A stretch of 5,459 bases of DNA from Mariprofundus sp. (lineage in GTDB: Bacteria > Pseudomonadota > Zetaproteobacteria > Mariprofundales > Mariprofundaceae). Below, one piece after another: positions 1 through 5,404 of this stretch. Below the pieces are notes generated by a model. That model was given only the letters and a program-made list of their open reading frames with translations. It was not told the origin of the DNA and made no database searches. The stretch lies in assembly GCA_015485035.1 (NCBI GenBank), contig WFUI01000253.1, positions 1-5,459 on the forward strand. The letters are read 5' to 3'. The stretch's first letter is position 1. Every line of letters starts with the position of its first letter. The translations under genes were made by a program, and so were the position numbers.

Positions 1-56
1 CCATCCCACTCGTGGCCCGTATCCGGGGCATGTTGCGGCTTATTTTGTTTGGCCAT
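1..56 (-). CDS. ccoP: cbb3-type cytochrome c oxidase subunit III (CcoP), N-terminal fragment
   Basis: Only the first 18 codons are in the window; the gene continues past the left edge. The visible peptide, [19 protein letters not shown], carries the TGHEWDG signature that opens CcoP proteins just before their first membrane helix. CcoP is normally a membrane-anchored dihaem cytochrome c that passes electrons to CcoO and CcoN; the haem motifs are outside this window. The ATG is preceded by AGGGAGG at 63-69 with a 6-base spacer, an excellent ribosome binding site. It overlaps the end of ccoQ by 17 bases, which suggests translational coupling. Identification rests on the short N-terminal motif plus its expected place as the fourth gene of ccoNOQP. 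Confidence 0.9.
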   Translation of the reverse strand, partial: MAKQNKPQHAPDTGHEWD

Positions 57-276
57 GTCCAACCTCCCTCTTCATATCCTCACTGTTGTTATCTGTAAAA
101 TCATCATTAACAAAATCGCGGTACTGCTCGAAGTGATCGCGGTTGGCCGGTCTGAACACCCAGACATAGAGGCCAATCATCAGCACAGTGAGCACGAGTA
201 CGATGATCAAGCCTGTCCAGTCGGCATGCGTCATGGCCTCCCAGTCGGTTGAGAAAAATTCGTAGATACTATTCAC
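40..276 (-). CDS. ccoQ: cbb3-type cytochrome oxidase subunit CcoQ
   Basis: Small single-span membrane protein of 78 residues, one helix at about residues 21-43, followed by a hydrophilic, acidic C-terminal tail ([10 protein letters not shown]). CcoQ is the small accessory subunit of cbb3 oxidase and is thought to help assembly or stability of the complex. The start is taken as GTG at 274-276, overlapping the ccoO stop by 8 bases, with only a weak upstream GGGAAAGA. An in-frame ATG at 232-234 has GGGAGG only two bases upstream and would give 64 residues. I prefer the GTG because the intervening [11 protein letters not shown] stretch resembles N-termini I recall for longer CcoQ proteins. The tail is longer than in the shortest CcoQ proteins (about 50-60 residues). 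Position between ccoO and ccoP supports the call. Confidence 0.88.
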   Translation of the reverse strand: MNSIYEFFSTDWEAMTHADWTGLIIVLVLTVLMIGLYVWVFRPANRDHFEQYRDFVNDDFTDNNSEDMKREVGHGQTK

Positions 277-910
277 GGTAATCTTTCCCGGGTTCGAATT
301 TCACCATCGTACCCAGCACTTGCAGATAAGCGATGATGGCGTCCATCTCCGTTTTTCCGCGTACCGCTGCCGCAGCACCGGCGAAATCCGCTTCGGTATA
401 GGGTACGCCAACCATAGCCAGCGCCCGTAACTTCTTCTCGGTCAGTGAATCATCAATGATGTGTTTTTCAAGAAATGCATAGTCTGGCATCACCGATTCA
501 GGTACCAGGGAACGTGGTGCCCGCAGATGCTGTCTGTGCCATTCATTGGAATATTTTTTGCCAACACGAGCCAGATCCGGCCCGGTGCGCTTGGAGCCCC
601 ACTGGAACGGATGATCATATTTTGATTCAGCCGCCAATGAATAATGACCATAACGTTCCTTTTCATCACGGAACGGACGGATCATCTGTGAGTGGCATAA
701 ATAACAGCCTTCACGCACATAAATATCCCGGCCTTCCTGCTCTAGGGCAGTATAAGGACGAATGCTGTCTTCCTCCTTGGTCAGTTTTTCAATGGTGTTA
801 TCAAGGTAAAACAGCGGTACGATCTCCACGATGCCACCGATAGATACCACAACGGCAACCATGAAAATCAAACCCCAGATATTCTTTTCGAGTTTTTCCT
901 GGAATGACAT
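269..910 (-). CDS. ccoO: cbb3-type cytochrome c oxidase subunit II (CcoO), monohaem cytochrome c
   Basis: Full-length CcoO, 213 residues, typical for the family. One N-terminal membrane anchor lies at about residues 11-36, followed by a periplasmic cytochrome c domain. The haem c attachment motif is CYLCH at 69-73 inside [16 protein letters not shown], a highly characteristic CcoO stretch. Methionine 141 in ESVMPDY is the expected sixth iron ligand. Further family signatures are [14 protein letters not shown] at 104-117 and [16 protein letters not shown] nearby. CcoO carries electrons from CcoP towards the haem b centre of CcoN. The ATG at 908-910 has an AGGGGG ribosome binding site close upstream and begins nine bases after the ccoN stop; the gene then overlaps ccoQ by 8 bases. 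All of this indicates one polycistronic operon. Confidence 0.98.
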   Translation of the reverse strand: MSFQEKLEKNIWGLIFMVAVVVSIGGIVEIVPLFYLDNTIEKLTKEEDSIRPYTALEQEGRDIYVREGCYLCHSQMIRPFRDEKERYGHYSLAAESKYDHPFQWGSKRTGPDLARVGKKYSNEWHRQHLRAPRSLVPESVMPDYAFLEKHIIDDSLTEKKLRALAMVGVPYTEADFAGAAAAVRGKTEMDAIIAYLQVLGTMVKFEPGKDYRE

Positions 911-919
911 ATGCGCCCC

Positions 920-2341
920 CTATGCCCGTGCTGCAGCTGTCGCTGGTTGACTGCTGCTGCCCTTAATGGTCATCACAATGTTATATAACATGATCAGCGC
1001 ACCCAGTAGCACCAGCACACCACCCGTTGCACGCAGTACATAATAGGGATGCATGGCTACGACAGTTTCAGCAAACGTATAAACAAGGTTGCCGTAGTCA
1101 TCGGTTGCGCGCCACATCAGGCCCTGCATGATGCCGGACACCCACATCGCACAGATATAAATCACAGTGCCGATGGTATGAATCCAGAAATGAGTGTTGA
1201 CCAGTGGTACGGAATGGATATCTGTTTTCCACAAACGAGGCACCAGATGATAGATGGCGCCTATTGATACCATCGCCACCCAGCCGAGCGCACCGGAATG
1301 CACATGCCCGATCGTCCAGTCGGTGTAGTGAGACAGCGCATTCACAGTCTTCAGCGACATGACCGGTCCTTCGAAGGTGGACATGGCGTAGAAGGCCAGT
1401 GATACAACCATGAAACGCAGTACATAATCATCACGCAGCTTGTTCCATGCGCCGGACAGCGTCATCAAACCGTTAATCGCACCACCCCAGGATGGAATGA
1501 TCATGGCAATCGAAACAGCCGCACCGAGTGAACCGGCCCAGTCGGGCAGGGCGGTGTATTGTAAATGATGAGCACCAAGCCAGACATAACCGAACATCAG
1601 AGCCCAGAAATGCAGCACTGACAACCGATACGAGTAAATTGGCAAATCGGCCTGCTTGGGAATGAAATAATACATGATGCCGAGGAAGCCGGCAGTCAGG
1701 AAGAAGCCCACCGCGTTATGGCCCCACCACCACTGAATCATGGCGTCGTGTACGCCGGAGAACAGGGAGTAGGAATGGGTCATGGTGACCGGGATAGCTA
1801 ACGAGTTGACCACATGCAAATAGGTGATCATGATCATCATACCGAGGAAGAACCAGTTGGCCACATAGATATGCGAAGTTTTCCGGTTGGCGATGGTCAT
1901 CACGAAATTGAACATATAAGAAAGCCAGACCACTGCGATCAGAATATCAACCGGCCATTCCAGTTCGGCATATTCCTTGCCCTGGGTCCAGCCCATCGGG
2001 AAGGAAATCACGGCGCAGACAATAATCAGATTCCAGCCCCAGAAGGTAAACCATGCCAGTTTGTCGCTCCATAACGGCACCGCACAGGTGCGTTGTACCA
2101 CGTAAAATGCAGTGGCCATCAAGGTGCAACCACCAAATGCAAAAATTACCGCATTGGTATGTAAGGGGCGTAAGCGTCCGAAGCTCAGGTATTCATTCAG
2201 ATTAAGCGAGGGGAACGATAATTGCCATGCAATAATATCGCCCACCAACGCACCGACAACAAGGTAAACCACTGCACAAACTGCAAATGCTTTGACGATT
2301 GCCATATTGTAGTTGGGATTTTCCGGGACATTTCCGACCAC
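920..2341 (-). CDS. ccoN: cbb3-type cytochrome c oxidase subunit I (CcoN), catalytic subunit
   Basis: Haem-copper oxidase catalytic subunit that reduces oxygen to water at a haem b3-CuB centre in the inner membrane. From the chosen start it is 473 residues, with about twelve hydrophobic segments. Expected ligands are all present (numbering from the chosen start): H61 in RPLHTNA and H348 for low-spin haem b; H346 in [11 protein letters not shown] for haem b3; H208 in [10 protein letters not shown] and H258/H259 in GAHHLQY for CuB. Y252 in GYVWLGAHH is the tyrosine that cross-links to a CuB histidine in C-type oxidases. Start choice: a GTG at 2348-2350 also opens the frame, but the ribosome binding site AGGAGG (2350-2355) abuts it. 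The GTG at 2339-2341 has an ideal 8-base spacer, so the longer form (476 residues) is less likely. First gene of ccoNOQP; it lacks the CcoO fusion seen in some taxa. Confidence 0.98.
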   Translation of the reverse strand: MVGNVPENPNYNMAIVKAFAVCAVVYLVVGALVGDIIAWQLSFPSLNLNEYLSFGRLRPLHTNAVIFAFGGCTLMATAFYVVQRTCAVPLWSDKLAWFTFWGWNLIIVCAVISFPMGWTQGKEYAELEWPVDILIAVVWLSYMFNFVMTIANRKTSHIYVANWFFLGMMIMITYLHVVNSLAIPVTMTHSYSLFSGVHDAMIQWWWGHNAVGFFLTAGFLGIMYYFIPKQADLPIYSYRLSVLHFWALMFGYVWLGAHHLQYTALPDWAGSLGAAVSIAMIIPSWGGAINGLMTLSGAWNKLRDDYVLRFMVVSLAFYAMSTFEGPVMSLKTVNALSHYTDWTIGHVHSGALGWVAMVSIGAIYHLVPRLWKTDIHSVPLVNTHFWIHTIGTVIYICAMWVSGIMQGLMWRATDDYGNLVYTFAETVVAMHPYYVLRATGGVLVLLGALIMLYNIVMTIKGSSSQPATAAARA

Positions 2342-2349
2342 TGTCTCCA

Positions 2350-2355
2350 CCTCCT
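2350..2355 (-). promoter_or_regulatory. ccoN ribosome binding site
   Basis: On the minus strand this reads AGGAGG, a perfect Shine-Dalgarno core, eight bases before the GTG at 2339-2341. It overlaps the first base of the alternative upstream GTG (2348-2350), which it therefore cannot serve. This decides the ccoN start. Confidence 0.8.
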
Positions 2356-2405
2356 AGGGTTTATTAAAATTCGTTCACAATACTAGGTATTAAAAAAACA
2401 TTGTA

Positions 2406-2443
2406 AATATATTTTTAAACTCAGTCGGAAGCATGGAGATCAA
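2406..2443 (-). promoter_or_regulatory. Possible ccoN promoter with an FNR/ANR-like half-site
   Basis: Read on the minus strand, TTGAT (2439-2443) is a perfect FNR/ANR half-site. The other half, four bases on (2430-2434), reads ATGCT and matches ATCAA at only two of five positions. If an activator sat here (centre about 2436.5), the usual 41.5-base offset puts transcription start near 2395, and TATATT at 2406-2411 is an acceptable -10 element. cbb3 operons are commonly activated by FNR-type regulators, which is why this was looked for. Support from the sequence is weak: one good half-site only, in AT-rich DNA where TATATT is easily found by chance. Confidence 0.25.
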
Positions 2444-2462
2444 GATGTATTTAAAGTATATT
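2434..2462 (+). promoter_or_regulatory. Likely nnrS sigma-70 promoter
   Basis: TGGAGA at 2434-2439 (four of six bases of TTGACA) is separated by exactly 17 bases from TATATT at 2457-2462 (five of six of TATAAT). Start of transcription would be near 2469, leaving a leader of about 100 bases before nnrS. The -10 element lies inside the right half of the NsrR-like operator, the expected arrangement for repression. An alternative -10, TATTAT at 2479-2484, has no convincing -35 partner. Confidence 0.45.
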
Positions 2463-2464
2463 TT
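2442..2464. promoter_or_regulatory. NsrR-type nitric oxide-responsive operator
   Basis: The left half is AAGATGTATTT (2442-2452), the centre A2453, and the right half AAGTATATTTT (2454-2464). The halves are inverted repeats of each other at 8 of 11 positions. Against the proteobacterial NsrR consensus as I know it (half-site AAGATGYATTT, 11-1-11), 20 of 23 positions match, the mismatches all in the right half. NsrR is an iron-sulphur repressor that releases DNA when it binds NO. nnrS genes are among its recognised targets, and this site sits about 110 bases before nnrS, across its predicted -10 element. It is also upstream of the divergent ccoN, so the oxidase operon could be affected too. 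No nsrR gene is in the window. Confidence 0.75.
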
Positions 2465-2558
2465 TATTGAGCAGTAGCTATTATCCGGAATTTAACCGGC
2501 ATAGTGTCTGTGTTGGAAAAAACAGTTTTAGAAAATAGAACAAGACTTTGTAGCAAAT

Positions 2559-2563
2559 AAGGA
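2559..2563 (+). promoter_or_regulatory. nnrS ribosome binding site
   Basis: AAGGA at 2559-2563 lies directly against the first in-frame ATG (2564-2566) but nine bases before the next (2573-2575). Only the second has a usable spacer, so translation probably begins at 2573. Confidence 0.55.
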
Positions 2564-2572
2564 ATGATAGAG

Positions 2573-3769
2573 ATGAATGTTGGCATGCATAAATCGGAAG
2601 TCGGAGAATGGGTGTTATTCAGGCTGGGTTTTCGGCCATTTTTTCTTGTTGCTGCACTGCTGGCTATTATCAGCATGGTTATCTGGATGAGCGAGCTTGT
2701 TTTTAACTACCGGCTGCTTCCAGTCAATGTTTTACCCCTAGATTGGCATGCCCATGAGATGATTTATGGTTATGCGCTGGCAGTCATTGCTGGTTTTCTA
2801 CTCACAGCCGTCAGAAATTGGACCAATATACAAACGTTGCATGGTTTGCCATTGCAGATATTGATATTGCTGTGGACACTGGCACGAGTTCTCGCGTTGA
2901 TGCCAGGATCACAGGCTCTGATCGCTTCGGTATTGCTGGATAATCTGTTTATTATCTATTTATCTGTGGCTCTTACTGTGCCGGTCGTTCGGGCCAGGCT
3001 GTGGAAGAATATGGGCGTAATATCCAAGCTGTATTTTTTCCTGATCGGCAATGTGATCTACGCGCTGGGTTTGTTCGGTATGTTTCACGATGGACAGCGT
3101 ATCGGTTTGTTTATTGGCCTGTATATGATTCTGTCCCTGATTCTGGTGTTGTCGCGCCGGGTGATGCCGATGTTTATCGAACGGGGCGTAGGGTATGCAG
3201 TGAGTCTGAACAACCGCAGGTGGGTAGATATTGCCTGCTTTCTACTGTTTCTGGTATTTGCAATTGTTGACATTTTCTTTTCCCAGCCGGCACTGACGGC
3301 ATGGTTGGCTGCCATCCTGTGTTTGTTGCACAGTATCCGGTTGTGGGGTTGGTACACGCATGGTATCTGGAGCAAACCGTTGTTATGGATACTGTATCTG
3401 GCTTATGCCTGGGTCATCCTTGGATTCGCATTGAAGTTTGCTGCATTTATGACCGGTATTTCGCCCTCGCTGGCGGTTCACGCCTTTACCGTTGGTGGCA
3501 TAGGTATGATGACGTTGGGAATGATGTCGCGCATCTCACTGGGCCATACCGGACGCGACATCAACCAGCCTCCATCTGGCGTAGGCTTGATGTTCCTTTT
3601 GCTGTGTGCCAGTGCGGTAGTTCGTGTGATTTTTCCTCTGATTTCAGTCGAGCACTACCAGTTATGGGTCGGCATATCACAAGGACTCTGGATTGCAGTA
3701 TTTGCGTTATTTTTGTATCTTTATACACATATTCTAACAGGTCGTCGCATTGATGGCCGATGGGGTTAA
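2573..3769 (+). CDS. nnrS: NnrS family haem/copper membrane protein, NO stress relief
   Basis: Polytopic inner-membrane protein of 398 residues from the chosen start (401 from the ATG at 2564), usual for NnrS, with about twelve hydrophobic segments. Signature blocks are in order: RLGFRPFF near the N-terminus; WHAHEMIYGYALAVIAGFLL with H59 and H61 at about 58-77, then TAVRNWT; SRRVMPMF around 195-202; NNRRW near 214-218; and HAFTVGGIGMMTLGMMSR with SLGHTGR at about 303-328 (H303, H325). The histidines are plausible haem/copper ligands. NnrS proteins were found in denitrification gene clusters, and in Vibrio cholerae NnrS protects iron-sulphur metabolism during NO stress; the exact chemistry is unsettled. 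The gene is divergent from ccoN and preceded by an NsrR-type operator, which agrees with an NO-related role next to an NO-sensitive oxidase. Confidence 0.95.
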   Translation: MNVGMHKSEVGEWVLFRLGFRPFFLVAALLAIISMVIWMSELVFNYRLLPVNVLPLDWHAHEMIYGYALAVIAGFLLTAVRNWTNIQTLHGLPLQILILLWTLARVLALMPGSQALIASVLLDNLFIIYLSVALTVPVVRARLWKNMGVISKLYFFLIGNVIYALGLFGMFHDGQRIGLFIGLYMILSLILVLSRRVMPMFIERGVGYAVSLNNRRWVDIACFLLFLVFAIVDIFFSQPALTAWLAAILCLLHSIRLWGWYTHGIWSKPLLWILYLAYAWVILGFALKFAAFMTGISPSLAVHAFTVGGIGMMTLGMMSRISLGHTGRDINQPPSGVGLMFLLLCASAVVRVIFPLISVEHYQLWVGISQGLWIAVFALFLYLYTHILTGRRIDGRWG

Positions 3770-3855
3770 GCCGGGTTAGGTGAATGGGTTTTGATGCTAT
3801 CAGTGTGATGTTGGTCGGTTGAAAAGATGGGCGAACATATACAATAATGCATCAT

Positions 3856-3885
3856 ATCTGGGACTGCATCAGTTTAAGTCCAGAT
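3856..3885. terminator. Weak hairpin between convergent nnrS and yjgA
   Basis: ATCTGGGACT (3856-3865) and AGTCCAGAT (3877-3885) can form a nine-pair stem with one bulged G and an 11-base loop. It is the best inverted repeat in the 140-base convergent gap and could slow transcription from both sides. There is no run of T on either strand after it, so it is not a standard intrinsic terminator. A second hairpin at 3907-3923 is made of A-T pairs only and overlaps the yjgA stop codon. Confidence 0.25.
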
Positions 3886-3909
3886 GCCTGATCAAGGCTG
3901 CTGGTTATA

Positions 3910-4425
3910 TTACCGTATAATATCCCGTAATAAGCGAAACAGGGCCCGGGATGATTTATGCGGTTTGTTTTGCTGCAGCTCTTTATTGGCGTTACGAACC
4001 AGTTGACGAATCTCGCCGGCAGCGGCCTGTGGATACTTCGCCATAAATTCAGTCATGGCGGTTTGGCCTTCTTCAATCAGGCGATTGCGCCAGCGTTCTG
4101 TGCGGTGAAAGTTTTTATCCTGGTCTTCTTTTTTCAGCCCAAGCTCATCAATAGTTTCTTGCAGTGATTCAGTGTTTATTTGTCGAAGTATTTTGCAGAT
4201 AAGTTTGAACTGCCGTTTTTCAGCGCCATGTTTCATGGACTGAACATCCAGCAGTGCCTGAAACAGTTTATGAGGTAAATTCATTTTGCCCAGTGCAACA
4301 GCATCGAGTGAAGCCAGCTGCTTGCCCAGCTCCAGCAGTGCCTGAATTTCACGCTTCTGCTGGCTCTTGTTCAGCCGCTCTACGTTTTCAAATTTATCAT
4401 AATCCTCAGCATGCGTATCATACAT
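3910..4425 (-). CDS. darP: DarP/YjgA family ribosome biogenesis factor (DUF615)
   Basis: A 171-residue, mostly helical, highly charged soluble protein without signal peptide or membrane segments. The N-terminal block ERLNKSQQKREIQALLELG, followed by LPHKLFQALLDVQSMKHGAEKRQFKLICKILR at about 50-81 and the later HRTERWRNRLIEEG and RQLVRNANKEL segments, match the order of conserved blocks in the YjgA (DUF615) family. The Escherichia coli member, DarP, associates with the late 50S ribosomal precursor and helps the peptidyl transferase centre mature. Length is typical. The gene is convergent with nnrS and 70 bases downstream of the usp gene. No Shine-Dalgarno sequence is visible before the ATG at 4423-4425; a candidate promoter lies so close that the mRNA may be leaderless. 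Confidence 0.93.
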   Translation of the reverse strand: MYDTHAEDYDKFENVERLNKSQQKREIQALLELGKQLASLDAVALGKMNLPHKLFQALLDVQSMKHGAEKRQFKLICKILRQINTESLQETIDELGLKKEDQDKNFHRTERWRNRLIEEGQTAMTEFMAKYPQAAAGEIRQLVRNANKELQQNKPHKSSRALFRLLRDIIR

Positions 4426-4432
4426 GGTGCGC

Positions 4433-4461
4433 AGTGTAGCGGGGCATATCGGAACTGTCTT
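4433..4461 (-). promoter_or_regulatory. Candidate yjgA (darP) promoter
   Basis: On the minus strand, AAGACA (4456-4461, four of six bases of TTGACA) and TACACT (4433-4438, four of six of TATAAT) are separated by 17 bases. The -10 element ends only seven bases before the yjgA ATG, so transcription would begin at or next to the start codon. That agrees with the lack of a ribosome binding site. Each element is only a moderate match. Confidence 0.3.
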
Positions 4462-4495
4462 TTACAGAATAATCCGGTCCAGACATATGCGGAAC

Positions 4496-4969
4496 TTATT
4501 TATCATCGCTGATGTCGCTGAACAGACCATGCGGCATGGCGACAAGCACGGAGCAAGTTGCATGGCGCACTACACGCTCTGCAGTCGAACCAATCAGAAA
4601 ATGCTCCAGCCTGCCCTGGTGACCGTGACGTCCGATCAGAATCAGGTCGGCGGGCAGGGATTCTGCAAATTTGCAGATGGATCGTGCAGGTTCACCACTG
4701 GATTCTTCCAGGTGTATGACAAGGGGGAATCCCGCTTTTGCTGCTTGTTCCTTCAGCCGTCTGTTTGCACCTTTGCGCATCGCTTCATTGATTTCATTGA
4801 CAGGTGCGACAGGAATCATGTCTGTTTCGAAGTAGACGGCAGGTTCTATCACATGCAACAGGTGAACCTCGGCATGCTGCTGGGCCGCCAGCACACCTGC
4901 GCGACGCAACGCCTCACTGGATTGCTCGGAGAAATCTGTCGGCACCAGGATTTTACCATGTTTGATCAT
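4496..4969 (-). CDS. Universal stress protein, UspA family
   Basis: Single-domain universal stress protein of 157 residues. The opening ILVPTDFSEQSSEALRRA is the usual first strand and helix of the fold, with the aspartate (D12) that contacts ATP in binding members. LILIGRHGHQGRLEHFLIGSTAERVVRHATCSVLV at about 109-143 is the C-terminal nucleotide-binding loop. In ATP-binding members the loop reads G-2X-G-9X-G-S/T; here G113 and G116 are followed by ten residues before G127-S128, one more than usual. So ATP binding is likely but not certain. No signal peptide, so it is cytoplasmic. The ATG at 4967-4969 has AAAGGAGG (4975-4982) five bases upstream. It precedes yjgA on the same strand with a 70-base gap and no clear terminator, so some readthrough is possible. 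The specific stress it answers cannot be read from sequence. Confidence 0.95.
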   Translation of the reverse strand: MIKHGKILVPTDFSEQSSEALRRAGVLAAQQHAEVHLLHVIEPAVYFETDMIPVAPVNEINEAMRKGANRRLKEQAAKAGFPLVIHLEESSGEPARSICKFAESLPADLILIGRHGHQGRLEHFLIGSTAERVVRHATCSVLVAMPHGLFSDISDDK

Positions 4970-4974
4970 GACGG

Positions 4975-4982
4975 CCTCCTTT
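4975..4982 (-). promoter_or_regulatory. usp ribosome binding site
   Basis: The minus strand reads AAAGGAGG five bases before the ATG, close to the perfect anti-16S complement. It fixes the start of the stress protein and suggests strong translation. Confidence 0.8.
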
Positions 4983-5097
4983 ACTGCTTTGGTGATCCTA
5001 GTCTAGCAGATCAGAGAAGTTCTGTGTGAAACTATTCAGCTCAACCAATGCATCATGCTATCAATTCGGACAGAAGCCGGAACAAAAGGACAAGAAG

Positions 5098-5121
5098 GGA
5101 TGCTCCGAATCACACAGAAGG
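5098..5121 (+). repeat. Diverged remnant of the tandem repeat core
   Basis: This stretch matches 5241-5263 of the tandem unit, sharing GGATG, then CCGAATCACA, then AGG, with a few substitutions and one inserted base. It lies about two unit lengths (143 bases, against 146) upstream of the first intact copy. It lacks the GGGCCA half of the hairpin. This suggests the array was once longer or that the repeat family inserted here more than once. Confidence 0.5.
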
Positions 5122-5177
5122 GAAACCGGATTCATGACGCACATCCGTGTGTGCCACCCTTGCAGGACGCTTGGGCG

Positions 5178-5204
5178 TATAATTGTACAGGGCAGTACAA
5201 TTAT
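5178..5204. repeat. Perfect 10-bp inverted repeat overlapping a consensus -10 box
   Basis: ATAATTGTAC (5179-5188) and GTACAATTAT (5195-5204) are perfect inverted repeats around AGGGCA. TATAAT at 5178-5183 is an exact sigma-70 -10 box, so the palindrome could be an operator over a promoter that reads into the tandem repeat. No good -35 is found 16-18 bases upstream (the sequence there is near CACCCT), so an activator or another explanation would be needed. No T run follows, so it does not look like a terminator. Confidence 0.55.
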
Positions 5205-5401
5205 GGGCGGACTTCAGGCCGCCCGCAGGGTGAGGGCCACGGATGGCCCGAATCACAAAAAGGCAGGATAGCCGTTTGGACGGACTTCAGGCCGCCCGCA
5301 GGGTGAGGGCCACGGATGGCCCGAATCACAAAAAGGCAGGATAGCCGTTTGGACGGACTTCAGGCCGCCCGCAGGGTGAGGGCCACGGATGGCCCGAATC
5401 A
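5190..5401 (+). ncRNA. Candidate CsrA/RsmA-binding structured RNA
   Basis: If the TATAAT at 5178-5183 is a working -10 box, an RNA would begin near 5190 and run through the tandem repeat. It would carry ten GGA triplets. Three sit in identical GGGCCA-CGGA-TGGCCC hairpins that fit the CANGGANG consensus of CsrA/RsmA sites; two more are in CAGGATA loops. Csr-type regulatory RNAs work by presenting many such sites. Against this: no good -35, no GacA-type upstream palindrome seen, and no terminator with a T run before the reading frame at 5405. It could equally be the leader of that gene or an untranscribed repeat. This is inference. Confidence 0.25.
5208..5401 (+). repeat. 73-bp tandem repeat, 2.66 identical copies
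   Basis: Copies are at 5208-5280, 5281-5353 and a partial one at 5354-5401 (48 bases). No difference is seen between copies. Each full or partial copy contains CGGACTTCAGGCCGCCC, then GCAGGGTGA, then the hairpin GGGCCA-CGGA-TGGCCC; full copies go on to GGCAGGATAGCC, a smaller hairpin. In the first copy GGGCGG (5205-5210) can also pair with CCGCCC. The hairpin loops present CACGGATG and CAGGATA, close to CsrA/RsmA binding sites. Spacers differ in no way, unlike a CRISPR array. Perfect identity points to recent duplication or continuing slippage. Confidence 0.97.
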
Positions 5402-5404
5402 AAT

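Larger units (their letters stand above)
4970..5404. other. Gene-free stretch with GGA-rich repeats
   Basis: No convincing gene lies in these 435 bases. The left part (4970 to about 5060) is the leader and promoter region of usp; no strong -35/-10 pair stands out there. From 5068 to 5389 the plus strand carries 17 GGA triplets and the minus strand two. This part contains a diverged repeat remnant (5098-5121), a perfect inverted repeat over a TATAAT (5178-5204) and a 73-base tandem repeat (5208-5401). Plus-strand open frames across it are not credible proteins, because the repeat length is not a multiple of three and each copy is read in a different frame. Confidence 0.8.

Noticed and set aside
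2390..2420. A second NsrR site closer to ccoN
   Set aside because: The AT-rich stretch has some inverted symmetry but fits the AAGATGYATTT half-site poorly; such matches are expected in DNA this rich in A and T.
3301..3753. A 150-codon plus-strand frame inside nnrS
   Set aside because: Lies in another frame of a well-supported NnrS gene; its translation shows no family features.
3907..3923. Terminator at the end of yjgA
   Set aside because: The stem ATATTA/TAATAT has no G-C pairs, overlaps the stop codon and is not followed by a T run in the yjgA direction.
4444..4497. Near-direct repeat CATAT(G)CGGAACT at 4445-4456 and 4485-4496
   Set aside because: Two short copies in a 70-base gap with no symmetry or link to promoter elements; probably chance.
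4424..5029. A 201-codon plus-strand open frame antisense to the universal stress protein gene
   Set aside because: It mirrors a clear UspA gene with a perfect ribosome binding site, has no ribosome binding site of its own and a composition rich in cysteine and histidine without recognisable motifs.
5149..5163. Sigma-54 promoter ending in TTGC before the palindrome
   Set aside because: The -12-like TTGC at 5160-5163 has no GG at the required -24 position (TG is there), and the rest of the -24 box does not match.
5026..5306. Two overlapping plus-strand open frames of about 80 codons through the repeat region
   Set aside because: The 73-base unit is not a multiple of three, so copies are read in different frames; the frames have no proper start signals and no protein-like pattern.
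5208..5401. CRISPR array
   Set aside because: The units are contiguous and identical over their full length, with no variable spacers, and no cas genes are nearby.
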